A DNA stretch of 64,000 nt from the NCBI RefSeq assembly GCF_026210795.1, contig NC_089438.1:310001-374000 (forward strand), written 5' to 3'. The notes beneath the pieces were generated by a model. The model did no database searches, was not told the DNA's origin, and saw only the letters and a program-made list of their open reading frames with translations. Origin of the DNA: Rhizophagus irregularis. Taxonomy: Eukaryota; Glomeromycota; Glomeromycetes; Glomerales; Glomeraceae. The position numbers and the translations under genes are program-made. This document shows positions 1 to 17,752 of this stretch, in pieces; position 1 is the stretch's first letter; every line of letters begins with the position of its first letter.

Positions 1-7
1 ATACAGT

Positions 8-141
8 ACATAAATGAAATTCCAATTTAGGGTTCATTGAAAAAAAAAAATTCATGAACAATGGAAATATTTTAAACCAAACTTTTACGTATTAAAGAAG
101 ACAATCTTCTCGCATTTTATCACTTTACTTCTAGTGACAAA
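8..141 (+). promoter_or_regulatory. Conserved 5' flank of E2 gene copy 1
   Basis: This flank starts with TAAATGAAATTCCA, followed by a run of A and a stretch ending close to the E2 start codon. Recognisable versions lie upstream of the other three E2 copies at about 15152-15275, 40383-40522 and 62283-62415, with the same order of motifs (AAATGAAATTCCA, ATTCATTGAAAA or ATTCATTAAAAA, GGAAATATTT, AAAGACAATCTTC). The conservation shows the four copies arose by duplication that included the promoter region. That it is a promoter is inference from position only. Confidence 0.5.
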
Positions 142-3240
<3,099 letters not shown>

Positions 3241-4772
3241 GTTAGTTCATTTGATATTTCTTTTATTACTATACTATATATATCTTTTATTGATATGTAG
3301 TTTAAAGACATTATAAATTAAATATATTCTTTTCTTTTGATTCTTGTTATATTATTTATATTATTTACCATTTTGTTAAAATATTACAACTTCCCGCCAA
3401 TTGTTTTAATGAAATTTTTTTTTGAATATTTAGATTTACTACATATTATGTTATTTAACAAATCTGATTTGGTATAAAATTTGTGTTTCTAAATATAAAA
3501 TTGGGTTTAGTCAGAAAATACATTATTGAGCATCATATATAAACTCTAACTAAATAATAGAAGCGAGATTATATTTTCTGTTATTAGAGGTTGGAACCGG
3601 TCCGAAATGTTAAACTCAATCCTAGTCAGCATTAAAATTCGGCCAGGATTAGCATCAAATATATTTTTAATCCCGGCAGACCAAAAATCTATCAGTTCAA
3701 AACGAAACTCTGGCCGAAATTCAAGCTGAAATTGTCTGACCGGCACTATAAATTTCGGTCTGTGTAATGAATTTTATATAACACAAAAATTCCACTGCTG
3801 GTATGTGTAGCTCTCTTATAAACTTTTGTCTGAAGTCCTGTGATTTATAATTCTGGCCGGCACTGTAAATTTGGCCAGAATTACAAAATATTTTCAGCAT
3901 TTTAACTGGTTATAAATTGTTTTTTAACCGATTAATCATTTTAACCGGTTCCAACCTCTGTTATCAATGATAATTAATATTTAAGTTTCATAGTAAACTG
4001 TAAAAATGAGTTTATAGCTAAACACATTTATATTACACAAATTATCAAAGGCATGTTTTTTAATTACCACTGCTGGTGATATAAATATAAGCTTCCTTTG
4101 ATCCAATGGTTATACATTTTCAATATTATAATAGTATCATGTTCACTTCAGAAAAGCAGCTGAATTGTACTCAGCAAAATGTAAAAAATTAAAGCTATTT
4201 TAACAATAATAATAAGCGCAGATAGACAGATACTGTAGTTTGGTTATAAAAAAAAATTAGGTTTAAAATTGATTGACTTTTTTTTTGATAGCATAACTTC
4301 ATATTATAATTTAATACATTATGTTCTTTTAAATTTATTTGATAATAAAATAAATTTTAATTTTTAAATATTTTTGAAATAAACTCAAATATGCTATCAA
4401 AATTGTTGAAAGAATGTTTGCATGAATATAAATGTGATTAACCAAAATGCTTAATTTGTGATGTCATTTTTTAATAACATTATATTAATTGTAGTGCATG
4501 ATAGTCCGTTCAGTATTAGCCTGATTTTTGTAATGATTATTTATGATCGTGATACAAACAGAAATCCCCACTCCGAGCTAAAAAAATATAAATGGACATA
4601 TTCTTGAATTTTTGTTCAAAAGTTATGATTATGTCATCCATTTGACATGTTTAGCCCATACTGCACATATACATTATACAGTACATTAACTGATTATAAT
4701 GATAATTTAGACAAATGATCTTACATTGTATTATGAATTTATATATTTGTTTTAATGAAGTGAAAAGAAGCA
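3241..4772. other. Intergenic, no gene seen apart from a MITE
   Basis: AT-rich sequence with no credible exon. It contains the MITE at 3587-3958 described separately. The rest shows only short poly-A/T runs. Confidence 0.6.
3587..3958. mobile_element. hAT-like MITE, 372 bp
   Basis: Terminal inverted repeats GAGGTTGGAACCGGT (3587-3601) and ACCGGTTCCAACCTC (3944-3958) are exact complements. Flanks TGTTATTA (3579-3586) and TGTTATCA (3959-3966) match at seven of eight bases, which fits the 8-bp target duplication of hAT elements. The interior has no ORF of interest but contains repeated CTGGCCGGCACT-like words also seen near the left end of the hAT transposon at 47875, so it may be a deletion derivative of a related family. 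Confidence 0.65.
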
Positions 4773-4780
4773 TTTGTGAA

Positions 4781-5177
4781 CAGTGTTGTTAAATTGCCAT
4801 GTCATTTGCCCATTTTTCAAATGACATTTGTCATTTCTCATACTTTTTCATAGTAAAATCGATGTCATTTAATATCATTTGATGTCACCCTACTATAAAA
4901 AAGGAATGTTCAGAAAACATAGATAAAATAAACATAAAATGTACATTATACATAAAATGTCTATAGAATGTCCAGATTACATAGGATATATGCAAAGGGG
5001 ACTCATATACTTTTTTGTACATTTTATATACAGTGAGCCCATTTTGTATATTTTTTATATATTTTATGGACATTCTATAGACATTTTATGTATATTGTAT
5101 ATTTTACGTATATATTCTAAACATTCCTTTTTTATAGGGTCATTTCAATGTCATTTCAGTGTCATTTGACAACACTG
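4781..5177. mobile_element. hAT-type MITE, 397 bp, with perfect 8-bp target duplication
   Basis: Ends are CAGTGTTGT and ACAACACTG, flanked by identical 8-bp copies TTTGTGAA (4773-4780 and 5178-5185). The terminal CAGTGTTG is the same as that of the complete hAT transposon at 47875-51023, which could supply transposase in trans (inference). Subterminal copies of GTCATTTG/CAAATGAC lie near both ends. An internal inverted repeat (about 4889-5142) begins CCCTACTATAAAAAAGGAAT and ends with its near complement, which suggests a second element nested inside. Confidence 0.8.
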
Positions 5178-5579
5178 TTTGTGAAAATTATCAAGCAAGA
5201 ATATTTAGCAAAATTATATTGTGAATATTGTATTAGAAATTATTTAAAAGCAAAATTTTTAAATTAGAAATAATAATATTGATTATTTAATGCAGAAATA
5301 TTAAATGAAATCACTTGCTCCAAGTCTAAATATTGGATATTTAATTAATGGTAATTACTCTGAAATTTGTGAAACAGAATGGAACGTTATGAATGGAATT
5401 CTAAGGAGCAACAATTAGAAATATGTATATAATATATATATTATATAAGATATATAAGATATGGAACTATGAAAGTTATACTAAAAGTTAGAAATTGTTG
5501 AAAGAACTAATAGAAGTTGGTTTGATGAGGTATGTAATTAAAAAGAATATTTTTTAAAAAAAATCCAATTTTAATATTT

Positions 5580-6010
5580 TAAACCTTCTTAGGCCAAATC
5601 TCACCTAACACTAGTTAACAAATGGACAACAATTATGGCACAATGTTATGGCAACTAAAGACCAATTAGATGGAAATTATAAACTTGTAATTAGAAAATT
5701 GGTTACAAATTTGAGAGAATATTTAAAACAAAAATATAAATTTATAACCATCTTTCATGGAAAGAGAATTACATATCATGTATTCAATTTATGCACTTTA
5801 TGAAAAGGATATAATAAAGCAACTGATATACTATATAGTATTACAATGATAATGTTGTAAATTTTATCTAGATAACACATTTACTAATTGTGAAAACAAT
5901 TATAATAAATATTACCAATGGTATGAAACCAAAGGTTATAACAGCAATTAAAGAATTGATAACAAAAAAGCATAACATCAGATAAAATTAGAAAAACTTA
6001 TAAATTATAT
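5580..6010 (+). pseudogene. Decayed TKL protein kinase relic
   Basis: Fragments in different plus-strand frames recall the local kinase family: an AKSHLTLVNKW stretch followed by MAQCYG (compare IQCYGIS at 53330), then NLREYLKQKY (compare GNLRNFLDIKY in array A), and finally ITNGMKPKVI (compare the kinase alpha-G region). Stops and frameshifts separate all pieces and no exon borders are intact. Catalytic motifs are not recognisable. This is a relic at best and the assignment rests on short matches. Confidence 0.42.
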
Positions 6011-6314
6011 TATCAAGACATACCATATGGTTTTATTAATAAGATAAATGAATAAATACATGCAAGTTACCCAATAATAAGGCCAGTATTACTTAAAATT
6101 TTGTTTAACATTATTTCAATGCCTACTCGCTCCTAGTATTCTTTCATTTTATCATATTTATAACTTTATCAAATTAATCAAAAATTTCAGTTCACTGACT
6201 ACTGGAAATAAAAAGGATTAATGATAATTGAAATTTTAAATTATAATAATTATAATAGAGAAAAAAAATAATATATAGTATATAAATTCTACACTAAATA
6301 TGGTTATAATTGGT

Positions 6315-9300
6315 CTAAATTTTTTCTTTGCCTTCAGATTTGCTATTTTGGTCTATAAAATAAACAAATAAAATAAGTACATTATACTTATAATAACATT
6401 GTTTTTATTTGTATCTAAGAAATAGTTACCATCTTTACTAATATTCAGTCGAGAAATATCAATTTGCAGAGATTCTATTTAATGAATAAAAAAATTAGTA
6501 CTATTTTTAAATGATAATTTGAATATTTTTGATAATTAACACCTATACTAATCATATCATTTTTTTTTGTAAAATTCATCAGAATTATTTAACTCAAGAA
6601 TATTATTATTATCAGGATTTTATTTGATAATTAAATCTTATTAGCATCTTTTCAAATTAATATGAAATTTTTATCAATAAATACCTGAAAATTTCATGCT
6701 AATTATATTATTATTTTTTTCATAATAATCATCAGAATTTTTTGGCTCTGGAAGATTACTAAAATTAAGTAATCTACTGGTATAAATTGCTTCTGAATGT
6801 GTTTTGTATGATATTCCTAGACTAGTAGTACTATTATTAATCAGTGATTTTTTATTAATTATTTCTGCTTCTTCTATTTGATTGTTTATCTCTGCATAAC
6901 CATTAGATTTAGGATCATATGATTCTCTAAACCAATTGCCTAAAGTTTTTTCGATTTCTTCTGCTTTTGGTCGATTAAATTGATTTGCATCCAAGCATTT
7001 TTTGATTAGATGCACTATCAATTTGGGTACTTTGATATTAAACCTTGGTCTAAGTCCTTTACAAATTTTTACTGCTAAATTTATATCATGACCTACATCA
7101 TAATATGGAGGTAATCCAGAAATTACTTCATACATAATTATACCAAAACTATAAATATCCGCAGCTTTGGTATAATTTTGTCCACGTAAAATTTCAGGAG
7201 CAATATAAGGTAAAATACCATATATTTTGTTTTTTGCATTTTCTGGTGCATTATAATTTGCAGGTTTACATAATCCCATATCAGTTATACAAGTGTGGTT
7301 TTTAAACCTTAATATATTACCAATATGCAAATCTCGATGAATTAATTCTTTTTCATGTATATCTCTAAGTCCATGGGCAATTTTATGTAAATAGCTGATC
7401 TTATTATTCCAATTTAAATAATTATATTTTATATCTAGGAAATTTCGTAAATTCCCATGCTCTGCATAATCTAAAACCATAATGTAATTTTTTTCTTTTG
7501 GATCTTGAGTTATTCCATAAAGTTTAATAATACACTTGTACGAATTTATTTTGTAATGTAATGTAATCTGTATATTATAAATAAGTATAAATACCAATAA
7601 TTAAATAACTTATATTGAGTAATAATTAACTAATTTACCTCATTCATAAATTCCAATGTAACATTTTTTGAATTATTTAAACTTTTCAAAGCTATGACCA
7701 TGTTTTGATTCTTTCTTTTCCAATTTTGATTATAATCATCCCATTCGTCTATGTAACCATCAATCCATTTTGCTCTATATACTTTTCCAAACCCACCTTT
7801 TGCAATATATTTAATTTCATAAAATCTATCATAAGGTATCCATTCTAATACATTATTTGTATATGATTTTTGAGCATCTTGTATAAATTTATCGATGTCA
7901 TTATTACCACTAGTCCAATTTTTGAAATTTTGTTGAAAACGCATTGTATTACACACATATTTTCCATATATATTATTCAAAATCCCCATATAATTCTTTG
8001 TTTCTGGATCTTGAGTTATTCCGCGAACTTCATGAGGTATTGCAATCTGTAATATAATAAAATGAATAATATTAATAAAAATAAAATTTTTAACTAGTAT
8101 TTACTCTTTTAAATGATTGGTATCACATTAATGGTGCGGTACAATGTGATTAATTTGTATTACAATTTTTTTAAAAAATGAAACTCTTACGAAATAACAC
8201 ATTTATTATTCCTTATTAATAAATTCTAATGTAATACTTACTTGATTATCTAAAATTTTCAGAATTACAAACACATTTTGATCTTCTCTTTCCCAATTTT
8301 GATTATAATCATCCCATATATGTATATATCCATCAATCCAATTTGCTCTATACAATTTTCCAAGCTCATCATCTTCTCCAATATATTTAATATCATAAAG
8401 TCTATTATAAGGTATCCATTCCAATGCATTTTTTATCTCATAACAAGTACGTTCAGATAGCTGAGTATTTTGAATAAACTTATCAATATAATTATTACCA
8501 CTAGTCCAATTTTTAAAATTACATTGAAAATGTATTGAATTGTACACTTTTTTCAATACTACCATAAAGTTCTTGATTTCTGGAACTTGAGTTATTCCAT
8601 AAACTTCATGAGATACTGCAATCTACAATATAATAAAGTTAGTAATATTAGTAAAAATAAAAATTTCAACTAATTGTTTTCACAACTGACAATATTTTTT
8701 TCACAAAATGGCCACAGTACAATGTGATTACTTAGCTATCAGTGCCTATTTTTTTGATTACCATATAATAATTCTGTAATGTATATTTTGTAATAATTGA
8801 CAATATGATTGCTATTATAATTTAATATATATTAAAATACCATATTACAATGAAATGTAAAAAAATAATAATTTTGTAATATATGACAATTATCCTTTTA
8901 TATTAATTACAATATTAATATTAAATATCATACTTGTTTATAGACTTATTAATATATATATTATTAAATATGATATTTACATAACATATCAAAAATTCCT
9001 ATTAATATTATTTAAAAAGCATTATAAAAAACTACCAAAAAAATCACCACTGATAGCAAAGTAATTATTATTTTGATCCACAAGAAAATGAAACTTTTAA
9101 TAAATTTATTATACCTTATTCATAAATTCTAACGTAATACTTGCTGGACTATTTAAAATTTTCAGAAATACAAACATATTTTGATCTTCTCTTTCCCAAT
9201 TTCGATTTTCATAATTCCAACTATTATCACAATAACAAACTTTAATGCATCCGTCAATCCAATTTGCTCTGTACACTTTGCCAAACTCATCATCTTCTGC

Positions 9301-12300
9301 AATATATTTAATATCATAAAGCCTATCATAAGGTATCCATTCTAATGCATTTTTTACCTCATAATAAGTATGTACTGGTAGCTGAGTATCCTGAATAAAT
9401 TCATCAATATCATTATTACCACTAGTCCAATTTTTAAAATTTTGTTGAAAATGTATTGAATTACACACTTCATTACATCTTTCACACATATCATTCAAAA
9501 CCACCATAAAATTCTTTGTTTCTGAATCTCGAGTTATTCCATAAACTTTATGAGATACTGCAATCTACAATATATTAAAGTTAGAAATATATATTGAAAT
9601 ATTAATAAAAATAAAATTTTAACTATTTGTTTTTAGTGAATCTATTCCTCACCCTGGGCGAGACTTGATATTCCTCACCCCAAGTTGTAAATTGTCAATA
9701 ATTTATTTATGACCTTCTTAAGGTATTAAGTAAAGTTGTAGAGCAGGCAAAATCACCTATAAGTTATGATTTTGAAGACTATACGAAGATTTAAAAAAAA
9801 AATCTTTTTTGTCAAAAATTACGTTGTTCCTATTTTGAAATTATCGGAAAATGATCGCATGACATCATTTTATAGGGTGAGAAATCACCCAGATGAGAAA
9901 TAAATTTTTAACCAACTGGCAACTTAATTCACAAAATAGTGATAAATTATACCTTATTTATAAATTCTAGTGTAACACTTGCTGGATTATTTAAAATTTT
10001 CAGAATCACAAACACATTTTGTTCTTTTCTTTCCCAATTTTGATTATAATTATTCCACATATATATAAATCCATCAATCCAATTTCCTCTATACCATTTT
10101 CCAAGCTCATCATCTTCTGCAATATATTTAATATCATAAAGTCTATTATAAGGTATCCATTCTAATGCATTTTTTACCTCATAACAAGTACGTTCAGATA
10201 GCTGAGTATTTTGAATAAACTTATCAATATAATTATTACCACTAGTCCAATTTTTAAAATTACATTGAAAATGTATTGAATTGTACACTTTTTTCAAAAC
10301 CACCATGAAGTTCTTGATTTCTGGATCTTGGGTTATTCCATAAACTTCATGAGATGCTGCAATCTATAATATATTTAAAGAAGTAATATTAGTAAAAATA
10401 AAATTTCAATTAATTGTTTACAATTTTTTTTCACAAAAGCCACAGGACAATGTGATTAATTTATATTTCAATCCACAAAAAAATGAAACTTTAATAAATT
10501 TTTTATACCTTATTTATAAATGCTAAAGTAATAATTGCTAGATTATTTGAAATTTTCAGAAATACAAACATATTTTGGCCTTTTCTTTCCCAATTTTGAT
10601 CTTTATTATCCCAATTACTCAAAATATTATCATTTATACATCCATCAGTCCAATTTGCTCTGTACACTTTACCAAATTCATCATCATCTGCAATATATTC
10701 AATATCATAAAGTCTATCATAAGGTATCCATTCTAATGCATTTTTTACCTCATAACAAGTATGTTCAGATAACTGAGTATCTTGAATAAATTTATCAATA
10801 TCATTATTACCACTAGTCCAATTTTTGAAATTCTGTTGAAAATGTATTGAATTACACACTCTATTACATTTTTCACATATATCATTTAAAATCACCATAA
10901 AATTCTTAGTTTCTGAATCTTGAGTTATTCCATAAATTTTATGAAATATTGCAATCTACAATATATTAAAGTTAGAAATATTAGTAAAAAAAATTTCAAC
11001 TATTTGTTTTTAAACTACTGGCAACTTATTTCACAAAATGGTACAATACAATGTGATTAATTTATATTATAATTCAAAAAAATGAAACTTTTGATAAATT
11101 TATTATTATTATACCTTATTTATAAATTCTAGTGTAATACTTGCTGGATTATTTAAAGTTTTCAGAATTACAAACATATTTTGATCTTTTCTTATCCAAT
11201 TTTGATTATAATTATTCCACATATATATAAGTCCATCAATCCAATTTCCTCTATACAATTTTCCAAGCTCATCATCTTCTGCAATATATTTAATATCATA
11301 AAGCCTATCATAAGGAATCCATTCTAATGCATTTTTTATCTCATAATAAGTATGTACTGATAACTGAGTATCTTGAATAAATTTATCAATATCATTATTA
11401 CCACTAGTCCAATTTTTAAAATTTTGTTGAAAGTGTATTGAATTACACACTTTGTTACATTTTTCACATGTATATTCCATAACTACCATAAAATTCTTTG
11501 TTTCTGAATCTTGAGTTATTCCATAAACTTTATGAGATATAGCAATCTACAATATATTAAAGTTAGAAAATTAAATTTCAGCTATTTGCTTTTAGACAAC
11601 TAGCAACATATTTCACAAAATGATACAGTACAATGTGATTAATTTATATTATAATTGAAACTTTTGATAAATTTAATATACCTTATTTATAAATTCTAGT
11701 GTAATACTTGCTGGATTATTTAAAGTTTTCAGAATTACAAACATATTTTGATCTTTTCTTATCCAATTTTGATTATAATTATTCCACATGAGATATATAA
11801 ATCCATCAGTCCAATTTCCTCTATATAATTTTCCAAGCTTATCATCTTCTGCAATATATTTAATATCATAAAGTCTATCATAAGGTATCCATTCTAATGC
11901 ATTTTTTACCTCATAATAAGTATGTACTGATAGCTGAGTATCTTGAATAAATTTATCAATCTCACTATTATCGCTAGTCCAATTTTTAAAATTTTGTTGA
12001 AAGTATATTGAATTACACACTTTATTACATTTTTTACATTTATATTCTAAAACCACCATAAAATTCTTTGTTTCTGAATCTTGAGTTATCCCATAAACTT
12101 TATAAGATACTGCAATCTACAATATATAAAGGAAATATTAGCAAAAATAAAATTTTCAATTATTTGTTTTTAAAAAACTGATAATTTTTTTCACAAGTGA
12201 CCATATACAATGTGATTATTACATATTATAATTCAAATAAATGAAACTTTTGATAAATTTATTATACCTTATTTACAAGTTCTAATGCAACACTTGCTGG

Positions 12301-12675
12301 ATTATTTAAAATTTTCAGAATTACAAACATATTTTGACCTCTTCTTTTCCAATTTTGATTTTCATAACACCAACTACTGTCAACAAAAAAATCATCAATA
12401 CATCCATCAACCCAATTTGCTCTGTACACTTTGCCAAACTCATCATCTTCTGCAATATATGTAATATTATAAAGTCTATCATAAGGTATCCATTCTAACG
12501 CATTTGCTACCAAAACTGTATGTTCTGACTGCTGAGTATTTTGGATAAACTTATCAATGTGATCATTTTCGCTAGTCCAATTTTTAAAATTTTGTTTAAA
12601 GTGTTTTGCATTACATTCAAAATTACAATTACATGACTTAATCGGCTTTTTAGCACTTTCAATAAAAGAATCCAT
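6315..12675 (-). CDS. Kinase array A: tandem truncated N-lobes plus one complete TKL kinase domain
   Basis: Reading on the minus strand, exons are 12675-12268, 12116-11682, 11546-11115, 10955-10509, 10363-9953, 9564-9115, 8622-8212, 8046-7639, 7567-6685, 6474-6430 and 6352-6315. The sum is 4368 nt, about 1455 residues. The first eight exons are all multiples of three with phase-0 borders. Each encodes (after the first) a YGIT.D.ETKNFMVVL strand, a Cys-rich link, FQ.NFKNWTSGN..IDKFIQ, ALEWIPYDRLYDI, a glycine-loop-like stretch and a LKILNN strand, then stops short of the C-lobe. In units 1-7 the glycine loop reads IAEDDE(F/L)GK. Only unit 8 has IAKGGFGKVY and ALKSL, and exon 9 supplies the C-lobe: HRDLHIGN, TDMG in place of DFG, IAPEIL. 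The tail is Asn/Ser/Glu-rich and ends DQNSKSEGKEKI. Unit 7 has lost its splice donor (GT to GA at 8210-8211), so it is probably skipped, or it truncates the protein. Probable cytoplasmic signalling kinase; substrate unknown. Confidence 0.7.
8731..9060. mobile_element. Mariner-like MITE in an array A intron
   Basis: The left end CTTAGCTATCAGTG and the complement of the right end, CTTTGCTATCAGTG, form an inverted repeat that continues imperfectly through a T-rich stretch. TA lies on both sides, which fits a TA target duplication. Neighbouring array introns lack this insert and run directly from GTGATTA to the AAATGAAACTTTT word. No coding potential. Confidence 0.55.
9636..9905. mobile_element. 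Candidate MITE in an array A intron
   Basis: Near the left end are TATTCCTCACCCTGGGCGA and a second TATTCCTCACCCC; near the right end their complements appear as GGGTGAGAAATCACCC and GATGAGAAATA. TTTTA flanks both sides (9631-9635, 9906-9910), but in this AT-rich setting that is weak. Comparison with neighbouring introns supports an insertion. Family not recognised. Confidence 0.42.
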
Positions 12676-12900
12676 TGAAGTTTTTTAAACTAAATTTATA
12701 ATTAATACATGTAAAAGCAGAAATTAAAAAATTTTGGTCCGATGCTTTATAAATCTTTAAATAAATAAAATCAAGAACAATACTTATGCATAATTATGTA
12801 TTGCTGATCTAACATGATGTGGGCTGAAAATTTTACAACCGATTATTCGCCAATCATTTTCAATTTACAATTGCACGACTTGCACGTAGATGAACAATTT
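12676..12900 (-). promoter_or_regulatory. Conserved upstream region of kinase array A
   Basis: About 200 bp upstream of the first ATG are closely matched by 30652-30820 upstream of array B, including ATGCATAATTATGTATTGCT, GATGTGGGCTGAAAATTTTA and CAACCGATTA. ATGCATAATTATGTAT is itself nearly palindromic. Conservation plus position suggest a promoter, but recent duplication alone could explain the match. Confidence 0.4.
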
Positions 12901-13002
12901 TTAGGTATTATGACATATAATTTATTTTGTAAAGTTATAAACTAATTATCCATTATCTAAAACTTAATAATGTAATAAATATCAGTCATTAATATATTTA
13001 AT

Positions 13003-13232
13003 AGGACCCAGAATATATATATATATAAGGGTCAGGTTTGAGTTTGCGTATTTTGAACTAAAAAAATCATGAAAATCTTTCCTTTTTTAGATAATTTTTG
13101 ATAATTCCAGTCAAAATTTTATTTCCTATTATAGGAACCGACTGACATTATCATAATTCCGGCCCTGAAAAAATGCGTACAGTTCATAGTAAAAAATTTT
13201 TTTCATTACCTGACCCCCTATATATAGGTCCT
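13003..13232. repeat. GGGTCAGGT-type MITE, about 230 bp
   Basis: The left end has AGGACCCAG, a run of TA and GGGTCAGGT; the right end has ACCTGACCC, TATATA and GGTCCT, an inverted repeat. The interior is nearly identical to 42575-42750, where a second copy is split by nested insertions. That second copy has a clear 8-bp target duplication; this one does not, and its right end seems shortened. Confidence 0.6.
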
Positions 13233-15275
13233 TAATGTGGAAATAACTTTTATTCTAAAAACTTAGTCTAAATGGTTAAATCTATTAATTTATATAATTT
13301 TATATAAATTTATGTAAGAAATTATTTAACTTTATATAAAAATTATAAATTTATAGGCGGATTGCTCACTTTTTTTTAAGTTCTATTTAGTTTGTAAGAA
13401 AAAATAAGCTTTAAGTTTGTAGTTTAAAATAACTTCATTATCTTTATTTAATTAAGTCTAAAAGTTTACTTCAATAGGTTAATACCTGTTGTTATCACAT
13501 GAATTTTTAAATTTTCTATGTTCAATACTAATAATTAATTTTTTACAAGTTACTTGGTCGTTAACAATCGTTAAAAAGTAAAAATGCTTACTTATTTCCA
13601 CTCATTTGAACATTTTATAACTTCGCACTTATGTGCTATAGAGTGAATAGATCACATGAATTTTAGTTAATGCGTCATAAATAACTTTATTTAAAAATAC
13701 ACAAATTAATTTAAATAAACCTGCTTCAATTAGATGATTTATTTGAGTTGTCAAATATCCACTCAACAACAAATTTTTTAAACAAAAAAAAATTCTTTAA
13801 ATTCTTATTCTTTATTCAATATATTTTTACAATAACAAATTAGAGTTTCGGAATAAAAAATAGCGCCAATTTGAGAATTTGAAATTAACTAATTTTTGAA
13901 AGAAAAATAATGATTTAAAACATTAAAATTAATCCAAGATAGAAAAATAACTTTCTATTTAAAGTATCTAAATTAGTAACTTTATTTCAGTCCTGATATA
14001 ATGTAAAGTACAATAGATAAAGTCTATCACTATTTTTGCATTTTATAAAAAATTTGTAAATTACCTCCGTCAATATTGGCGTTTCTAATTGGGCGATACC
14101 GAAACACGTGATGATTATCACATGATCTTTACATCATTTTCCATTTTTGGCCACTCCAATTTAATAGTTTGTTTAACGTACCCTACCCCCCTCATTTTTG
14201 AAAAATTTTTAAAAATAAACAAACATATGTTATATCATGTGACTTATAATAGCATCACCGATCTGTATAATATTTAAAAGAATTTCTTTCCAGTGTATTT
14301 TGAATCTACCAAAGCAAATGGTATAATTAATAAAAGTAATATATGTAAACTTATTAATTGCTTTATCTGTAATAAATTAAGATGTATTTTTAGTAAAAAT
14401 GCATTGAGTGATAAAGAAAAAACTATGTTTATTTTTAAATGTTTACTTAATTTGACCCCCCTCCCCCCCCCCTCAATTTTTATATAAAGTTAGGATGTTA
14501 GACAAACTATTAAATTGGAGCAGCCTTTCCATTCTCACCGTCAATTTTAACCCAAACGAATAAAATAGTAATACTAAATCTAAAGTCAATATTATAAAAC
14601 TGTCATTTAAATTAATGAACCATAAATTCATGTCTAATTTAATAAAACTTATCAAATATTTTGATTTTAAAATACATTAAAATTTCAAAATTTAGCAAGA
14701 ATAAAATTTTCCAAGGATTCTATTCTTCTAATATTTTTTTTTTTATTTTACTTTTGATCGATTTATTGCAAATTATCTCAATATGAAATAACTAGCAAAA
14801 TAAAAATGGTACTATAAAAGTTAAACTCACATGGTAATCATAGATACATATACTACATTACATTGTTAACGGCGGGCACGTCTCAGACTCTGTCAACTAT
14901 ATTACATATTAGAAAGACAATAGTTTTAACATAGACTCTATCAGTAAGACACACAAAAACAATACACAAAAATATAACACAATCGCACAGTTCGTTTTTA
15001 ATACAAGAGTTTATTGAAAGTTAATCTCAAACTTATATTTTATTTTATATAAATATACTTAAAAATAAATATAACGTAAATAAAATTTGATTACTTATAT
15101 TACTTAATCATCTGATTTCTATTAAGTGATTTTTACTGCGCCTTGATCTACGTAAATGAAATTCCACTTTAGGATTCATTGAAAAAAAAAGTTCACATGA
15201 CGATGGGAATATTTAAATAAATAAAAAATTTGCGCTTTAAGGAGACAAACTTCTCCACTTTTTCTAACGAGAAAA
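13233..15275. other. Intergenic spacer between kinase array A and E2 copy 2
   Basis: No supported gene. Parts of it match 32620-33375 and 40080-40520, the corresponding spacer of the second duplicated unit (for example TTTGTAAATTACCTCC and, around 14525, CCATTCTCACCGTCAA). A Cys-rich 64-residue plus-strand ORF at 14293-14487 may be a fragment of something, but I do not recognise it. A poly-C run sits at 14456-14472. Confidence 0.5.

Positions 15276-17752
<2,477 letters not shown>

Larger units (their letters stand above)
7639..12675 (-). repeat. Tandem array of eight homologous N-lobe exons with homologous introns
   Basis: Exon units start at 12675, 12116, 11546, 10955, 10363, 9564, 8622 and 8046 on the minus strand. 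Each later unit opens with ATTGCA after a TTGTAG-, TTATAG- or TTACAG-type acceptor, and most end AAGgtata. Introns are also related: several contain the words CAATGTGATT and AAAATGAAACTTTT. Spacing is about 0.56-0.94 kb; two long introns contain inserted elements (8731-9060 and 9636-9905). This shows amplification of an exon-intron unit inside one gene. Confidence 0.8.

Noticed and set aside
4885-5169. Two complementary ORFs of 62 and 76 residues
   Set aside because: They lie on both strands of the inverted repeat inside the MITE at 4781-5177 and mirror each other.
14293-14487. 64-residue ORF with four Cys in its middle
   Set aside because: Could be a zinc-binding fragment, but no exon partner, no clear splice sites and no family recognised.
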